Below, one piece after another: positions 9,057 to 17,658 of a DNA stretch of 64,000 bases (positions are counted from its first letter, which is position 1; each line of letters opens with the position of its first letter). The DNA lies in assembly GCA_964519665.1 (NCBI GenBank), contig CAZFIV010000014.1, forward strand, positions 1-64,000, in the 5' to 3' direction. The notes beneath the pieces were generated by a model. It saw only the letters and a program-made list of their open reading frames with translations. It was not told where the DNA came from and made no database searches. Position numbers and translations under genes: made by a program. This DNA comes from JANQQN01 sp964519665. Its GTDB lineage: Bacteria; Myxococcota; Kuafuiibacteriia; Kuafuiibacteriales; Kuafuiibacteriaceae.

Positions 9057-9533
9057 ATGGGTATGCTGAATACGATGAAATCGAACAAGGGCTGGATGAT
9101 CGCTGGGGCGCTAGTCGGTGTGATGGCGGTCGCCGGAACGGCGACCGCCCAAGGGGGTTTTGGCCGGGGCCGCGGCTTTCCGATGATGCGCGTGTTGCGC
9201 CACCTCAACCTGACCGAAGAGCAAGAGGTCCAGGCCGTCCGCATGCGCCGCGCGATGCGTGAGCACCGAAAGGCATCGCGGGTGCGTATGGAAGCGGCGC
9301 TCGAGGCGGTCAAGGTCGAGCTCGCGAAGCCTAACCCTGACCCGCAGGTCCTCCGTCGAGCCGTCGATGACGCCGCCGAACAGATGAAGAGCGGGATGCA
9401 CAAGGCGGTCGACCAGTTCCTGAAGCTGCACTCGACCTTCGACGAGGAGCAGCGTGAGCAGTTGGTCCGCATCATGGACAAGGCCAAAGAACGCCATCAG
9501 CGCCAGCGTCGTCGGTTCGGCGGCGAGGAGTAA
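9057..9533 (+). CDS. Spy/CpxP family periplasmic protein
   Basis: Small exported protein of 158 aa. A hydrophobic leader (residues about 12-32, ending near TATAQ) is followed by a basic helical mature part. LNLTEEQ matches the LTxxQ motif of the Spy/CpxP family, and a second related FDEEQ motif lies near the C terminus. Such proteins act as periplasmic chaperones or repress a cognate envelope-stress kinase. The ATG at 9057 was chosen because GAGGAG lies 6 bases upstream; the frame opens earlier at 8958. The next two genes encode a response regulator and histidine kinase, so the three genes resemble cpxP-cpxR-cpxA. The protein's role as kinase inhibitor here is inferred from position. Confidence 0.87.
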   Translation: MGMLNTMKSNKGWMIAGALVGVMAVAGTATAQGGFGRGRGFPMMRVLRHLNLTEEQEVQAVRMRRAMREHRKASRVRMEAALEAVKVELAKPNPDPQVLRRAVDDAAEQMKSGMHKAVDQFLKLHSTFDEEQREQLVRIMDKAKERHQRQRRRFGGEE

Positions 9534-9545
9534 GCGAGAGAGCGA

Positions 9546-9583
9546 CCGGGCCGCCGCGACCCAAGAGGTGAACGGCGGCCCGG
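9546..9583 (+). terminator. perfect 11-bp GC hairpin between the Spy-like gene and the response regulator
   Basis: Arms 9546-9556 and 9573-9583 are exact inverted complements of 11 bp, nearly all G/C, separated by a 16-base loop. There is no T-run after the stem, so this is not a standard intrinsic terminator. It starts 13 bp after the Spy-like stop codon and 73 bp before the response-regulator start. It could attenuate read-through or stabilise the 3' end of the spy message. Confidence 0.5.
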
Positions 9584-9656
9584 AACCGTCACCCGCGGGC
9601 CGAGCGATGGACCCAACACGAGCTTCTCCGGTCCCGCGTTCCTGGTAAGGTTTGTT

Positions 9657-10343
9657 GTGCGGACGATCTTGGTCATCGATGACGACGAGCGAATCCGGGA
9701 ACTGGTCGCGGAGTACCTGTCGACGCGCGGCTTCTCGGTCGACACCGCCCAAGACGGCGAGTCTGGCCTCGCCCGGCTCCAAGGGGCCGGCTACGACTTG
9801 GTCGTGCTCGATGTGATGATGCCGGGCAGAGATGGCTTCGAGGTGGTTCGCGAGATTCGACGAGATTCTCGGGTCCCGATCATCATGCTCACCGCTCGCG
9901 GTGACGAAACCGATCGCATCGTAGGCCTGGAGCTCGGCGCCGACGATTATCTACCCAAACCCTTTAACCCCCGCGAGCTTCTGGCCCGAATTCAAGCCGT
10001 CTTGCGCCGTTCGGATGAACCCATCGCCGCGACGGCTCGGCTCGCCGCTGGCCCCCTCACAGTCGACCTCGACCGTCGGCTCGTCGAGCTTCAAGGGACC
10101 CCCATCGACCTGACGACAACCGAATTCGAGCTCCTGCGGACATTGGTGGCCCACGCCGGACGGGTGATCTCGCGCGAACGCTTGATGGAGCTGGCCCGGG
10201 GCGAAGACTTCGCCTCCTTCGACCGCTCGGTCGATGTCCACATCAGTCACATTCGACGCAAGCTCGGCGACGACCCTAAGAAGCCGACCTTCGTCAAGAC
10301 GGTTCGAGGGGTGGGCTACACCATTCCGAGGGATCCGACATGA
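9657..10343 (+). CDS. OmpR/PhoB-family response regulator
   Basis: DNA-binding response regulator of 228 aa. The receiver domain spans residues 1-115, with acidic pocket IDDDE, phosphoacceptor Asp about residue 52 in VLDVMMPG, and the conserved Lys in YLPKPF about residue 102. The C-terminal winged helix spans about 130-228 and contains LTTTEFELL and SVDVHISHIRRKLG. The start is a GTG at 9657 with TAAGG 6 bases upstream. Its last four bases overlap the start of the sensor kinase gene, so the two are translationally coupled. The genes resemble CpxR-CpxA and are preceded by a CpxP/Spy-like gene, suggesting envelope-stress control, but target genes are unknown. Confidence 0.95.
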   Translation: MRTILVIDDDERIRELVAEYLSTRGFSVDTAQDGESGLARLQGAGYDLVVLDVMMPGRDGFEVVREIRRDSRVPIIMLTARGDETDRIVGLELGADDYLPKPFNPRELLARIQAVLRRSDEPIAATARLAAGPLTVDLDRRLVELQGTPIDLTTTEFELLRTLVAHAGRVISRERLMELARGEDFASFDRSVDVHISHIRRKLGDDPKKPTFVKTVRGVGYTIPRDPT

Positions 10344-11590
10344 ATCTGAGCCTGCGCTTGACCTTGCTGCTGTCGATAGTGGTCACGGTGACATTATTCG
10401 TGGTGTGGGCGACCACTCGACGGGCCGTCCTCCCTCCGTTCGCGAAGGCGGTGCTCCACGCCCATCTCGATCAGGTCTCGTTTCTCGCCGACGCCCTCGA
10501 AGACGATCGAGATGCGTTCGAGCTCGCGGAAGATATGTACCTTCGAGCCACGTTGCACGACCGACCACCCCGAGTGGTGTCGAACCACCGGCGAAGACGT
10601 CGCGGATGTCATCGGCTAATCCATCGCCTTCGAACGATGTACGTCTGTCGAGGTCCCACCGGACCCGTCGCGGTCGAGACCGAATCGGGCTGGCTCTTGG
10701 TGACCCGCGACCTCGAGTTCGACTTTCCGGAGCGAAGATTCGAGCTGTCGCTGCTGGTGGTTGCCTTGGTGATCTTTGGCCTCAGCGGGTTGGTCGCGCG
10801 CTGGACCCTGCGCCCGATTCGCACCTCGGTCCGGGCTATGGAGCGTATGGCATCAGGGGACCTTTCGTTTCGGCTGCCCGAGAGCGGCCCTCGGGAGGGG
10901 GTCGACATGGCGCGAGCCTTTAACGCGTTGGCCGACCGGATCGAAGTCCTGCTGCGGGCCGAGCGCGAACTGATGGCCGGCATCAGCCATGAGCTACGAA
11001 CGCCGCTGACTCGGCTCCGCCTAGAGATAGAGCTACTGCGCGACGCGTCGGTGCCTCCACCTCGGCTAGACGCGATGGAGGCCGACCTGCAGGAAGCCGA
11101 CGAACTGATCAGCGAGCTACTCGATCTGTCACGTCTGTCGATCGGCACTCGGGGGCTCGAAATGGCCGACGTGAACCTGACCGAGGTGGTGGCCGAAGCC
11201 GTCGAACGGACCCCGCTGACCGACCACCCGCTGACCGTCAGCGGACAGAGCAGTCCGGTCCGGGGTGACCGAAGCCGTCTGGTGCGGGTCGTGAGAAACC
11301 TTCTGAGCAACGCGGGCAAATACGCCCCTTCCGGGACGGAGGTGCAGGTCTTCCTGCAAGGGACGAGTGTCTCCGTACGCGACCGAGGACCCGGCGTACC
11401 AGAGAGCGACCTCGACCGCCTGTTCGAGCCATTCTATCGGGGACAGCGAAAAGCGGGGACCGGGGGCCTAGGACTCGGATTGATGATCGCCCGTCAGGTC
11501 GTCACCCTTCACGGCGGCACGATCTCGGCGACGAATCACCCCGACGGCGGTCTAATGGTCCGGTTCGAGCTTCCTCTTCGGCCGAAGTGA
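10340..11590 (+). CDS. membrane sensor histidine kinase
   Basis: Inner-membrane sensor kinase of 416 aa. Two membrane helices (about residues 5-27 and 136-156) bracket a periplasmic domain of about 105 residues rich in Arg/His. A HAMP linker follows (about 152-204). The H-box SHELRTPLTRL has the phosphoacceptor His near 216. The ATPase has the N box NLLSNAGKYA, the G1 motif DRGPGVPE and the G2 motif GTGGLGLGL. It is coupled to the upstream response regulator by a 4-base overlap. The basic, His-containing sensor domain might bind the acidic face of a partner or a metal; this is speculation. Confidence 0.95.
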   Translation: MNLSLRLTLLLSIVVTVTLFVVWATTRRAVLPPFAKAVLHAHLDQVSFLADALEDDRDAFELAEDMYLRATLHDRPPRVVSNHRRRRRGCHRLIHRLRTMYVCRGPTGPVAVETESGWLLVTRDLEFDFPERRFELSLLVVALVIFGLSGLVARWTLRPIRTSVRAMERMASGDLSFRLPESGPREGVDMARAFNALADRIEVLLRAERELMAGISHELRTPLTRLRLEIELLRDASVPPPRLDAMEADLQEADELISELLDLSRLSIGTRGLEMADVNLTEVVAEAVERTPLTDHPLTVSGQSSPVRGDRSRLVRVVRNLLSNAGKYAPSGTEVQVFLQGTSVSVRDRGPGVPESDLDRLFEPFYRGQRKAGTGGLGLGLMIARQVVTLHGGTISATNHPDGGLMVRFELPLRPK

Positions 11591-11639
11591 AGCGACCGCC
11601 GCTTTTTCCTGGTCGCCAAACCTGCGATGCTCGAAGCCC

Positions 11640-12470
11640 ATGCTGGGCGATTGGTTCAAAGAGCGGCTGGGGTACGACCGGGTCGATACCGCCTTCGCGA
11701 TGATGGACACCGGCGGTCGCGTATACGACGACTGGGGTTTTAGTCCGCAGCACAGCAGGAGCTTCGGAACCTTCGCTTACACCATGTATCGGTACTTCCG
11801 GCCCGAGATCCGCGGTATCGATCGGCTACCAGCGGGTCGAGTGCTACTGATTGCCAATCACTCGGGTCAGCTGCCCTTCGACGGCTTGGTGATCAGCGCG
11901 GCCTGCCTCCTGGACGCCCAACCACCGCGGTGGGTTCGACCCATGATGGAGCGATGGGTCGCAACTCTCCCGTTCGTCAACGTGTTCTTTTCCCGAGCGG
12001 GCGCGGTCGTCGGCGACCCCGTGAACTGTAGAAATCTCCTGGAGCGCGACCAGACCATCTTGGTCTTCCCGGAAGGGGCTCGCGGCAGCGGCAAACCCTG
12101 GTCGAAGCGCTATCAGCTTCAGACGTTCGGGCGGGGCTTCATGCGACTCGCTCTACAGACTCGAACTCCGATCGTACCGGTGGCCGTCGTCGGCGCCGAA
12201 GAGTCGATCATCAGCGTCACCGACCTGGGGCCGCTCGCGGCCCGGCTCGGGGTCCCGTATATTCCCGTGCCGGCGCTGTTGCCGGTTCTGGGGCCGCTGT
12301 CGTTGTTCCCGTTGCCGACCAAGTTCTACGTTGACTTCGGCGACCCGTTGACCTTCGAGGGCCCATTCGACGACGAAGACGAAGCGATCGACGCCAAGGT
12401 CTCCGTCGTACGCGACACCATCGATCGAATGCTCCAAGAGCGGCTCGCGGCCCGGACCTCGCTCTTTTGA
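11640..12470 (+). CDS. lysophospholipid/acylglycerol acyltransferase-like protein
   Basis: PlsC-superfamily acyltransferase of 276 aa. The catalytic block reads NHSGQLPFD, with six rather than four residues between His and Asp, as in the monoacylglycerol/diacylglycerol acyltransferase-like branch. The second block is FPEGARGSGK, and a third block PIVPVAVVG follows. There is no obvious signal peptide; a hydrophobic stretch near residues 205-225 (VPALLPVLGPLSLFPL) could dip into the membrane. It ends 9 bp before an SDR-family gene, so the pair is probably one transcript for lipid modification. The acyl donor and acceptor cannot be told from the sequence. Confidence 0.87.
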   Translation: MLGDWFKERLGYDRVDTAFAMMDTGGRVYDDWGFSPQHSRSFGTFAYTMYRYFRPEIRGIDRLPAGRVLLIANHSGQLPFDGLVISAACLLDAQPPRWVRPMMERWVATLPFVNVFFSRAGAVVGDPVNCRNLLERDQTILVFPEGARGSGKPWSKRYQLQTFGRGFMRLALQTRTPIVPVAVVGAEESIISVTDLGPLAARLGVPYIPVPALLPVLGPLSLFPLPTKFYVDFGDPLTFEGPFDDEDEAIDAKVSVVRDTIDRMLQERLAARTSLF

Positions 12471-12479
12471 GAAGACATC

Positions 12480-13415
12480 ATGGCTGAATCGAGGGCGATC
12501 ATCACCGGTATCGCAGGAGGACTTGCCCAACTGGCAGGTCGAGAGCTGCACGAGCGGGGTTTCGAAATCGTTGGTGTCGATTACCGCCCGCTGTCCGACG
12601 ACTTGGGCTATCCGGCCCTGACCTACCAGGCGAACTACAACAAGACTCGGATCGAGGACATCTTTCGACGGCATCCGCCGACCCACGTTGTCCATCTCGG
12701 CCGCGTCGGCAACCTCAAGGCCCTGCCGAATAAGCGCTTCGATCTCAACGTCATCGGCAGCCGAAAGGTCATGGACCTTTCCATCCGCTACGGTGCCCGT
12801 CGATTGGTGGTCTTGAGCACGTTCCATATCTACGGCGCGCATCCGGCCAACCACATTCCGATCTACGAAGACGAACCGTTGCGGGCCGGGGTCGACTTCC
12901 CGCAGATCGCCGACGCCATACAGCTCGATAACCAAGCCATCACGTGGGTGTATCAGCATCCTGAGCTCAAGACTGCGGTTTTGCGCCCCACCAACGTGGT
13001 CGGGCCCCGCATCCAGAACGCGATAAGCCAGTTCCTGCGGAGCAAGCGCATCCCGGTGATCATGGGCTTCGACCCGATGACTCAGTTCGTCCACCAGTCC
13101 GACCTCGTCGACGCGATCGTTGGCATGTCGGTCGGGGAGGCCACCGGTGTCTTCAATGTGGCCGGACCATACCCGGTCCCATGGCGGACGGCGGTTGATG
13201 CCACCGGCGCGACCAAAATACCTGTCCCCTCAGCGGCCGCGATCGGGTACCTCCGCCTGACCGGATTGGTTTCTCGAGCCCTGCCGCCCTATCTCGTGAA
13301 CTTCTTCAAATATCCGTGCGTGATCTCCGACGACAAGATCCGCAAGACGTTGCACTGGGAGCCCCAGGTACCGCCAGAAAAAGCCGTCGTCGATACCCGC
13401 CACGGGACCGGCTGA
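12480..13415 (+). CDS. NAD(P)-dependent epimerase/SDR-family protein
   Basis: Extended short-chain dehydrogenase/epimerase of 311 aa. The Rossmann start ITGIAGGLAQL is a variant of GxxGxxG. The segment VVHLGRVG follows, then VLSTFHIYGAHP, where the usual catalytic YxxxK is not obvious. RPTNVVGPR is the conserved post-catalytic strand. Missing or displaced catalytic residues mean it may bind NAD without canonical epimerase activity. It follows the acyltransferase gene by 9 bp. It ends convergently 13 bp from upp. Confidence 0.84.
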   Translation: MAESRAIITGIAGGLAQLAGRELHERGFEIVGVDYRPLSDDLGYPALTYQANYNKTRIEDIFRRHPPTHVVHLGRVGNLKALPNKRFDLNVIGSRKVMDLSIRYGARRLVVLSTFHIYGAHPANHIPIYEDEPLRAGVDFPQIADAIQLDNQAITWVYQHPELKTAVLRPTNVVGPRIQNAISQFLRSKRIPVIMGFDPMTQFVHQSDLVDAIVGMSVGEATGVFNVAGPYPVPWRTAVDATGATKIPVPSAAAIGYLRLTGLVSRALPPYLVNFFKYPCVISDDKIRKTLHWEPQVPPEKAVVDTRHGTG

Positions 13416-13428
13416 GCGTTCGCCTCGA

Positions 13429-14058
13429 TTATAGCGTCCCGAACAATCGGTCGCCGGCGTCGCCCAGACCGGGAAGAATGTATCCCTTTTCATTGAGTCG
13501 GTCGTCGACTCTGGCCGTGAACACCGAAACGTCCGGGTGCGCACGCTCCATTGTCTTGATGCCTTCGGGGGCGGCGAGCAGACAGACGAAGCGAACCGAT
13601 GCTGGCCCCGTCCGTTTCACCCGGTCGATCGCCGCTACCGCCGAGTTTCCGGTGGCCAACATCGGGTCGAGTATGATGGCGCTCCGTCCCCCCATAGCCG
13701 GGGGCATCTTGAAATAGTACTCGATCGCCTCGAGGGTCTCGGGGTCTCGATAAAGACCGACGTGGCCGACTGTCGCTCCCGGTAGGACCCGCAGCATCCC
13801 GTCGAGCAGGCCGTTTCCGGCCCGCAGGATCGAAACGAGAACGAGCGCGGATTCGTCGATGGTGGGGGCATCCATGGTCATCAACGGCGTCTCGATTCGC
13901 CGCGAAGCCGTCGGGAGGTCTCGAGTGACCTCGTACGCCAGGAGCATACTGATTTCGGCCAACAAGGCCCGAAACGTAAACGTGGGCGTGTCTTTGGCTC
14001 GAAGCAGGGTCAGTTTGTGCTGAACCAGCGGGTGAAGAATCTCCTGAACGTCCGCCAT
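13429..14058 (-). CDS. upp: uracil phosphoribosyltransferase
   Basis: Pyrimidine salvage enzyme that makes UMP from uracil and PRPP. The 209-aa product matches the 208-aa E. coli Upp. Seen are HPLVQHKLTLLR at the N terminus, LVSILRAGNGLLDGM, and the PRPP-binding loop LDPMLATGNSA. The C-terminal YILPGLGDAGDR closes the active site. The frame extends to 14136, but ATG 14058 (MADVQEILHPL) is the family start. The gene stands alone, convergent with the SDR gene. Confidence 0.96.
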   Translation of the reverse strand: MADVQEILHPLVQHKLTLLRAKDTPTFTFRALLAEISMLLAYEVTRDLPTASRRIETPLMTMDAPTIDESALVLVSILRAGNGLLDGMLRVLPGATVGHVGLYRDPETLEAIEYYFKMPPAMGGRSAIILDPMLATGNSAVAAIDRVKRTGPASVRFVCLLAAPEGIKTMERAHPDVSVFTARVDDRLNEKGYILPGLGDAGDRLFGTL

Positions 14059-14212
14059 CCGGTCGACAGTTAACTCGATCGCGGAGGACGCCGGCAAGAA
14101 CAGAGCTTCCGAAGCCCGCCGGAGGCCTCCCCCCACCGCTCAGCTTGGAGGCTGCCACCATGGGCCGGCGCCACGCTCGGAGCGGACTAGGGGACGTCAG
14201 CCAGCGCCGTCG

Positions 14213-14617
14213 TCAGCGCGAGGCCCGACCCTTCTTCTCGCGCTCGAGCTGTTCTTTGTACGCTACCGAGTATCGGGTCCACGGGCGCGCCTCGAGCCGG
14301 CGCCGTTCGATGGGCTCGTCTGTGCCCTCACATATGCCGTAGCTGCCGTCCTCGAACTTCTTGAGCGCGTAGTCGATCTCGCGAAGCAGCTTCACTTCTT
14401 TGTCGAGGAGCCGCATGTTGAATGCTTCTTCGGTGGCGCGATTGGCCTGATCCATCTCTTCGATCAGGTCTTCTTCGTCTACCCGCGCCGAGTGCGCGCG
14501 GGCTCGAATGCGCTCACTGACCTCGTCGCGCAGTTCTTCGAGCCGCTCCTTGAACTTCGAGAGTTCTTTCTTGGAAAGCGGTTTCTCGTCTTTAGTACGA
14601 CGTGTTTTCGTTGCCAT
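14213..14617 (-). CDS. DksA/TraR-family RNA polymerase-binding factor lacking the zinc cysteines
   Basis: Small DksA-like protein of 134 aa that should enter the RNA polymerase secondary channel through its long coiled coil (about residues 15-88) and modulate rRNA and stress promoters. The coiled-coil tip reads DQANRA, with Asn where E. coli DksA has Asp74. In the C-terminal finger (YGICEGTDEPI to RYSVAYK) only Cys96 remains; the other three zinc positions are Thr99, Ser117 and Tyr120. The fold therefore cannot bind zinc in the classical way. ATG 14617 has GGAAGG 8 bases upstream; the longer frame to 14728 has no comparable site. It is divergent from rsgA. Confidence 0.88.
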   Translation of the reverse strand: MATKTRRTKDEKPLSKKELSKFKERLEELRDEVSERIRARAHSARVDEEDLIEEMDQANRATEEAFNMRLLDKEVKLLREIDYALKKFEDGSYGICEGTDEPIERRRLEARPWTRYSVAYKEQLEREKKGRASR

Positions 14618-14970
14618 TCCGCGTACCTTCCAACCCGGGATCGAGCCCGTGAGCATTCGCCGGGAAGTGGGGGTTGATAACACCAAACAGGTGCCCGTGC
14701 TAGCCCGGTTGAACCTGAACATTAGCACAGATGTCGCGAGCGATCGACCCGGTGTTGTCCCGAGGCACGTTCGACGTTCTTATCACCTCTGACAAACCCC
14801 ATTGTGCTTCTGTTCTCGTCGTCATTGCCGTCCAAGGGTCCGTCTACGACCGCGCCCTTTGCGGGCGGCAGGGGTAACATTGCCCCGCTCGAAGCCTATT
14901 CCGTCGATTTTGACGTTATCGGGCGTCAACTTGACGAGTTGAGCCTTCAGGATGAACAACAGGACTCTCT
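14618..14970. other. divergent intergenic region between the dksA-like gene and rsgA
   Basis: The 353 bp separates two divergent genes and must hold both promoters. I see the GGAAGG ribosome-binding site of the minus-strand gene at 14626-14631. There is no convincing -35/-10 pair, no tRNA-like fold and no long inverted repeat. Short frames here do not look coding. Confidence 0.5.
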
Positions 14971-16047
14971 ATGACCGCTTGGACCCTCGATGCGCTGGGC
15001 TGGCGTTCCGACCTGGAGGTCGAGCGTGAGCGCGCAGCGACGGGTCTCACGGTGGGAAGGGTTGCGATCGAATACGGGGGGCTTTACCGCGTGCTTCTCC
15101 CCAGCTCGAGCACCACCGAGCTCGAAGAATTAACCGCCTCCCTGCCCGGCAAGTGGCGATTGGCCATGCCTCTCGATGTACCCGCCGTGGGGGACTGGGT
15201 GGGGCTTCGCGCGTCGGGCGATGGCTGGTCGATCGAGTACCGTTTCGAACGGCGCACGCAGTTCGTCCGACAAGCGTCGGGACGCCGCACCCAACCTCAG
15301 GTGGTTGGCGCCAACGTTGACATCGTTTTTATCGTCACCGCCCTCGACGACGACTTCAGCCCTCGAAGGGTCGAGCGATACATGACCGCGATCCTCGACG
15401 GCGGTGCGCAGCCGGTCGTGGTCCTGAGCAAGGCCGACCTTTGCCACGACCTCAACGCGACGGTCGACCGACTTCAGGAGATCTCGGTGACCGCGCCGGT
15501 GATCCCGGTGAGCGCGCTCCGGTCGGAGGGCATCGACCGCCTCGGTGAACACCTGGCATCGGGGCGGACCGCCGCCTTTACGGGCTCGTCGGGAGTCGGA
15601 AAGAGCACGCTGGTCAACACGCTGGTCGGCCGCGACGTGCAGCGCACACAGAGCGTGCGGCTCAGCGACAGCAAAGGTCGCCACACGACCACCCATCGGG
15701 AGCTGATTCCTCTCGCGCCCGACCGCGGCTTATTGATCGACACCCCGGGCATGCGAGAGCTCCAGCTGTGGACCTCGCAAGACAGCGTCGAGCGGGCGTT
15801 CGATGATGTGCGGGCTCTCGCCGAATCCTGCCGCTTCAACGACTGCCGCCACGATGGCGAGCCCGGATGCGGGGTCGACGCCGCCGTCGCTCGCGGCGAG
15901 CTGAGCGCCGACCGCAAGGCGAGTTACCTGAAGCTGGTCCGAGAGCAAGCGGAACATCAGGCGAAGGCGAACCTCGCCGAGCTTCGAGTTGCCAAAAGGC
16001 GATTCCGACCATCGCCTAAGAAGCTCGGTCCGAAACACCGGGTCTGA
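14971..16047 (+). CDS. rsgA: small ribosomal subunit biogenesis GTPase RsgA
   Basis: Circularly permuted GTPase that helps late maturation of the 30S subunit. The 358-aa product has an OB-fold N terminus (about 25-120), then G4 (LSKADL, about 150), then G1 (GSSGVGKST, about 205-213), then G3 (DTPGMREL, about 257), the permuted order diagnostic of RsgA. The C terminus has the zinc knuckle CRFNDCRHDGEPGC. It is divergent from the DksA-like gene. Its last 32 bases overlap the 3' end of the convergent permease gene. Confidence 0.96.
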   Translation: MTAWTLDALGWRSDLEVERERAATGLTVGRVAIEYGGLYRVLLPSSSTTELEELTASLPGKWRLAMPLDVPAVGDWVGLRASGDGWSIEYRFERRTQFVRQASGRRTQPQVVGANVDIVFIVTALDDDFSPRRVERYMTAILDGGAQPVVVLSKADLCHDLNATVDRLQEISVTAPVIPVSALRSEGIDRLGEHLASGRTAAFTGSSGVGKSTLVNTLVGRDVQRTQSVRLSDSKGRHTTTHRELIPLAPDRGLLIDTPGMRELQLWTSQDSVERAFDDVRALAESCRFNDCRHDGEPGCGVDAAVARGELSADRKASYLKLVREQAEHQAKANLAELRVAKRRFRPSPKKLGPKHRV

Positions 16048-16864
16048 GCGACTCCCGGCCCGCGGCGCCTACTGCCCGGGTGCTCTCGTCGACCTCCGGG
16101 CTGCGCGGAGAAGGAAAAGCGAGCAACCGCAACGCAGACGCGATGACGACGACGATCAACACCGCGCGCACGAGCCGCGGACCGTAGCCCACCGCCAGTC
16201 GAGTCCCCCACCAGGCCCCCAGGGTCGACCCCGCCGCGAGTGCCAGCGCCGGGCCCCACTGGACAAGATCATGAGCCAGGTAAACGACCAGTGCCGGAAC
16301 GGTGAACGCAGCGACCATCAGCGACTTGAGGCCGTTCGCCATCACGAGGTCCTGCCCGTTCAACAACACGAGGCCGGTCAACAAAAAGAGCCCCACCCCC
16401 GCCTGCAGAAAGCCGCCATAAACGCCGATCAAAACGAAGACCACCAGCTCGACCGCGAGAGGCACAGCTCGTTTCTGCAGTTCTTCGTTCAACCAGCGCT
16501 TAGGCTGCACGAGCAGGAGCGCGAGCATGACGAGCATCGCAACCGCGATCACTTGGCGAAAACGCGCCTCGTCGAGCGCGAGCGCCAACAGCGCGCCCAG
16601 CGGGGCGCCGAGACAGGCAGCGAGAAGACTCGGCCAGGACCGTCGCAAGGAAAGCTTTCCCGCCCTCGCAAACCGTAGTGCAGCCACCACCGACTGCACG
16701 AACACACCGATCCGATTGGTCGCGTTGGCGGTCGCGGCGGGCAACCCGAGAAAGATGAGCGCCGGGATCGTCATCAGAGACCCGCCCCCGGCCACGGTGT
16801 TGATCGCCCCCGCGAAGAAACCAACGCCGACCAATATGAGCCCGCGTTCGTAAGCGCCGTCCAC
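16016..16864 (-). CDS. TauE/SafE-family membrane permease
   Basis: Inner-membrane protein of 282 aa with about eight hydrophobic helices. The first contains AGAINTVAGGGSLMTIPAL, the repeat signature of the TauE/SafE (DUF81) family, and a matching half-repeat GVYGGFLQAGVGLFLL occurs at mid-protein. Members export or import small sulfur-containing or organic anions; the substrate here is unknown. The C-terminal tail is hydrophilic and is encoded across from the end of rsgA. Confidence 0.9.
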   Translation of the reverse strand: MDGAYERGLILVGVGFFAGAINTVAGGGSLMTIPALIFLGLPAATANATNRIGVFVQSVVAALRFARAGKLSLRRSWPSLLAACLGAPLGALLALALDEARFRQVIAVAMLVMLALLLVQPKRWLNEELQKRAVPLAVELVVFVLIGVYGGFLQAGVGLFLLTGLVLLNGQDLVMANGLKSLMVAAFTVPALVVYLAHDLVQWGPALALAAGSTLGAWWGTRLAVGYGPRLVRAVLIVVVIASALRLLAFPSPRSPEVDESTRAVGAAGRESLRPGVSDRAS

Positions 16865-16895
16865 TCGGCGTACGATACTGGCCCGCGCCCTCGGT

Positions 16896-17606
16896 TCAAA
16901 CCGCGGCCGACACCGCCTCCGGCTCGAGCCCGAACACCGACAGGCCCTCCCGAAGAACGCGCGCCGCGTCTTCGCGAATGACTTCTCCGTGGGCCATGAG
17001 GATATGCTCCGTCGGCCAGGCGACGATCGTCCGCAGATCGGATTTCATTTGCTCCCGGTCCTTGACCAGGAACCGGATCAGACGGGGCACCGCCGGCCGC
17101 TTCCAACAGCCCTCAGCCCAGTACACGAAGCGACTGAACACGCCCTCGGCCCGATGGACGTTCATGAATAGGTCAGTCGTGATCAGGGTCCGGGAAGGAC
17201 GATGAAAGAAGACGGTTTCCCAGAACGCCGGTACCGCCCGCAGGGCGACTTGGTGCAGGTCATCCTTCCAATCCGGAGGTGCTTGTTCGTCGAGCATCGC
17301 CGTAAACGCGACATCCTTACGCTTAGCGGACAGTCCCGGCGCCCCGTACACGTGCGCATCGGGATAGCGGTCCGCGGCCGCCTGGAGATGCATATGGTGA
17401 AATAGATTGGGCGCTACGATGTAGCGGACGGGCCCGATCGCCGCCAGCTGCTCGGCCAGCGGTTCAGAGATCGGAATGGGCGAGTGGAGCCAGAGGTCGC
17501 CCGTGCGCAAGCGAACCACGGTCATACGGCCCGGGAAGTGGATGCCCATCGCGAACATGTCGTGATCAGCGATCCAGAGGTCGGCATCGAATGCTTCGAG
17601 AGTCAT
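16896..17606 (-). CDS. DUF4336-family metallo-beta-lactamase-like protein
   Basis: A 236-aa protein resembling the DUF4336 family, distant relatives of metallo-hydrolases. Supporting motifs are LWLHSPIPIS, YIVAPNLFHHMHL around residue 65-80 (candidate metal-binding His cluster), TLITTDLF and ILMAHGEVI, which carries a late His. No signal peptide is seen. It is divergent from a MarR regulator, and a palindromic operator lies 19 bp from its start codon, so it is the likely regulated target. The substrate is unknown. Confidence 0.85.
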   Translation of the reverse strand: MTLEAFDADLWIADHDMFAMGIHFPGRMTVVRLRTGDLWLHSPIPISEPLAEQLAAIGPVRYIVAPNLFHHMHLQAAADRYPDAHVYGAPGLSAKRKDVAFTAMLDEQAPPDWKDDLHQVALRAVPAFWETVFFHRPSRTLITTDLFMNVHRAEGVFSRFVYWAEGCWKRPAVPRLIRFLVKDREQMKSDLRTIVAWPTEHILMAHGEVIREDAARVLREGLSVFGLEPEAVSAAV

Positions 17607-17624
17607 GCCTATCTAGTAAAGTGA

Positions 17625-17658
17625 CTTGACCAAATGGTCAAGTTTCTTGACTAAATGG
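17625..17658. promoter_or_regulatory. palindromic operator, probably for the adjacent MarR regulator
   Basis: CTTGACCA-AA-TGGTCAAG at 17625-17642 is a perfect 8-bp-arm palindrome. A second, partial copy CTTGACTAAATGG at 17646-17658 is offset by 21 bp, about two helical turns, and overlaps the candidate marR ATG at 17655. The site is between the divergent DUF4336 and MarR genes and has the length and symmetry typical of MarR dimers. Autoregulation and control of the DUF4336 gene follow by inference. Confidence 0.75.
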
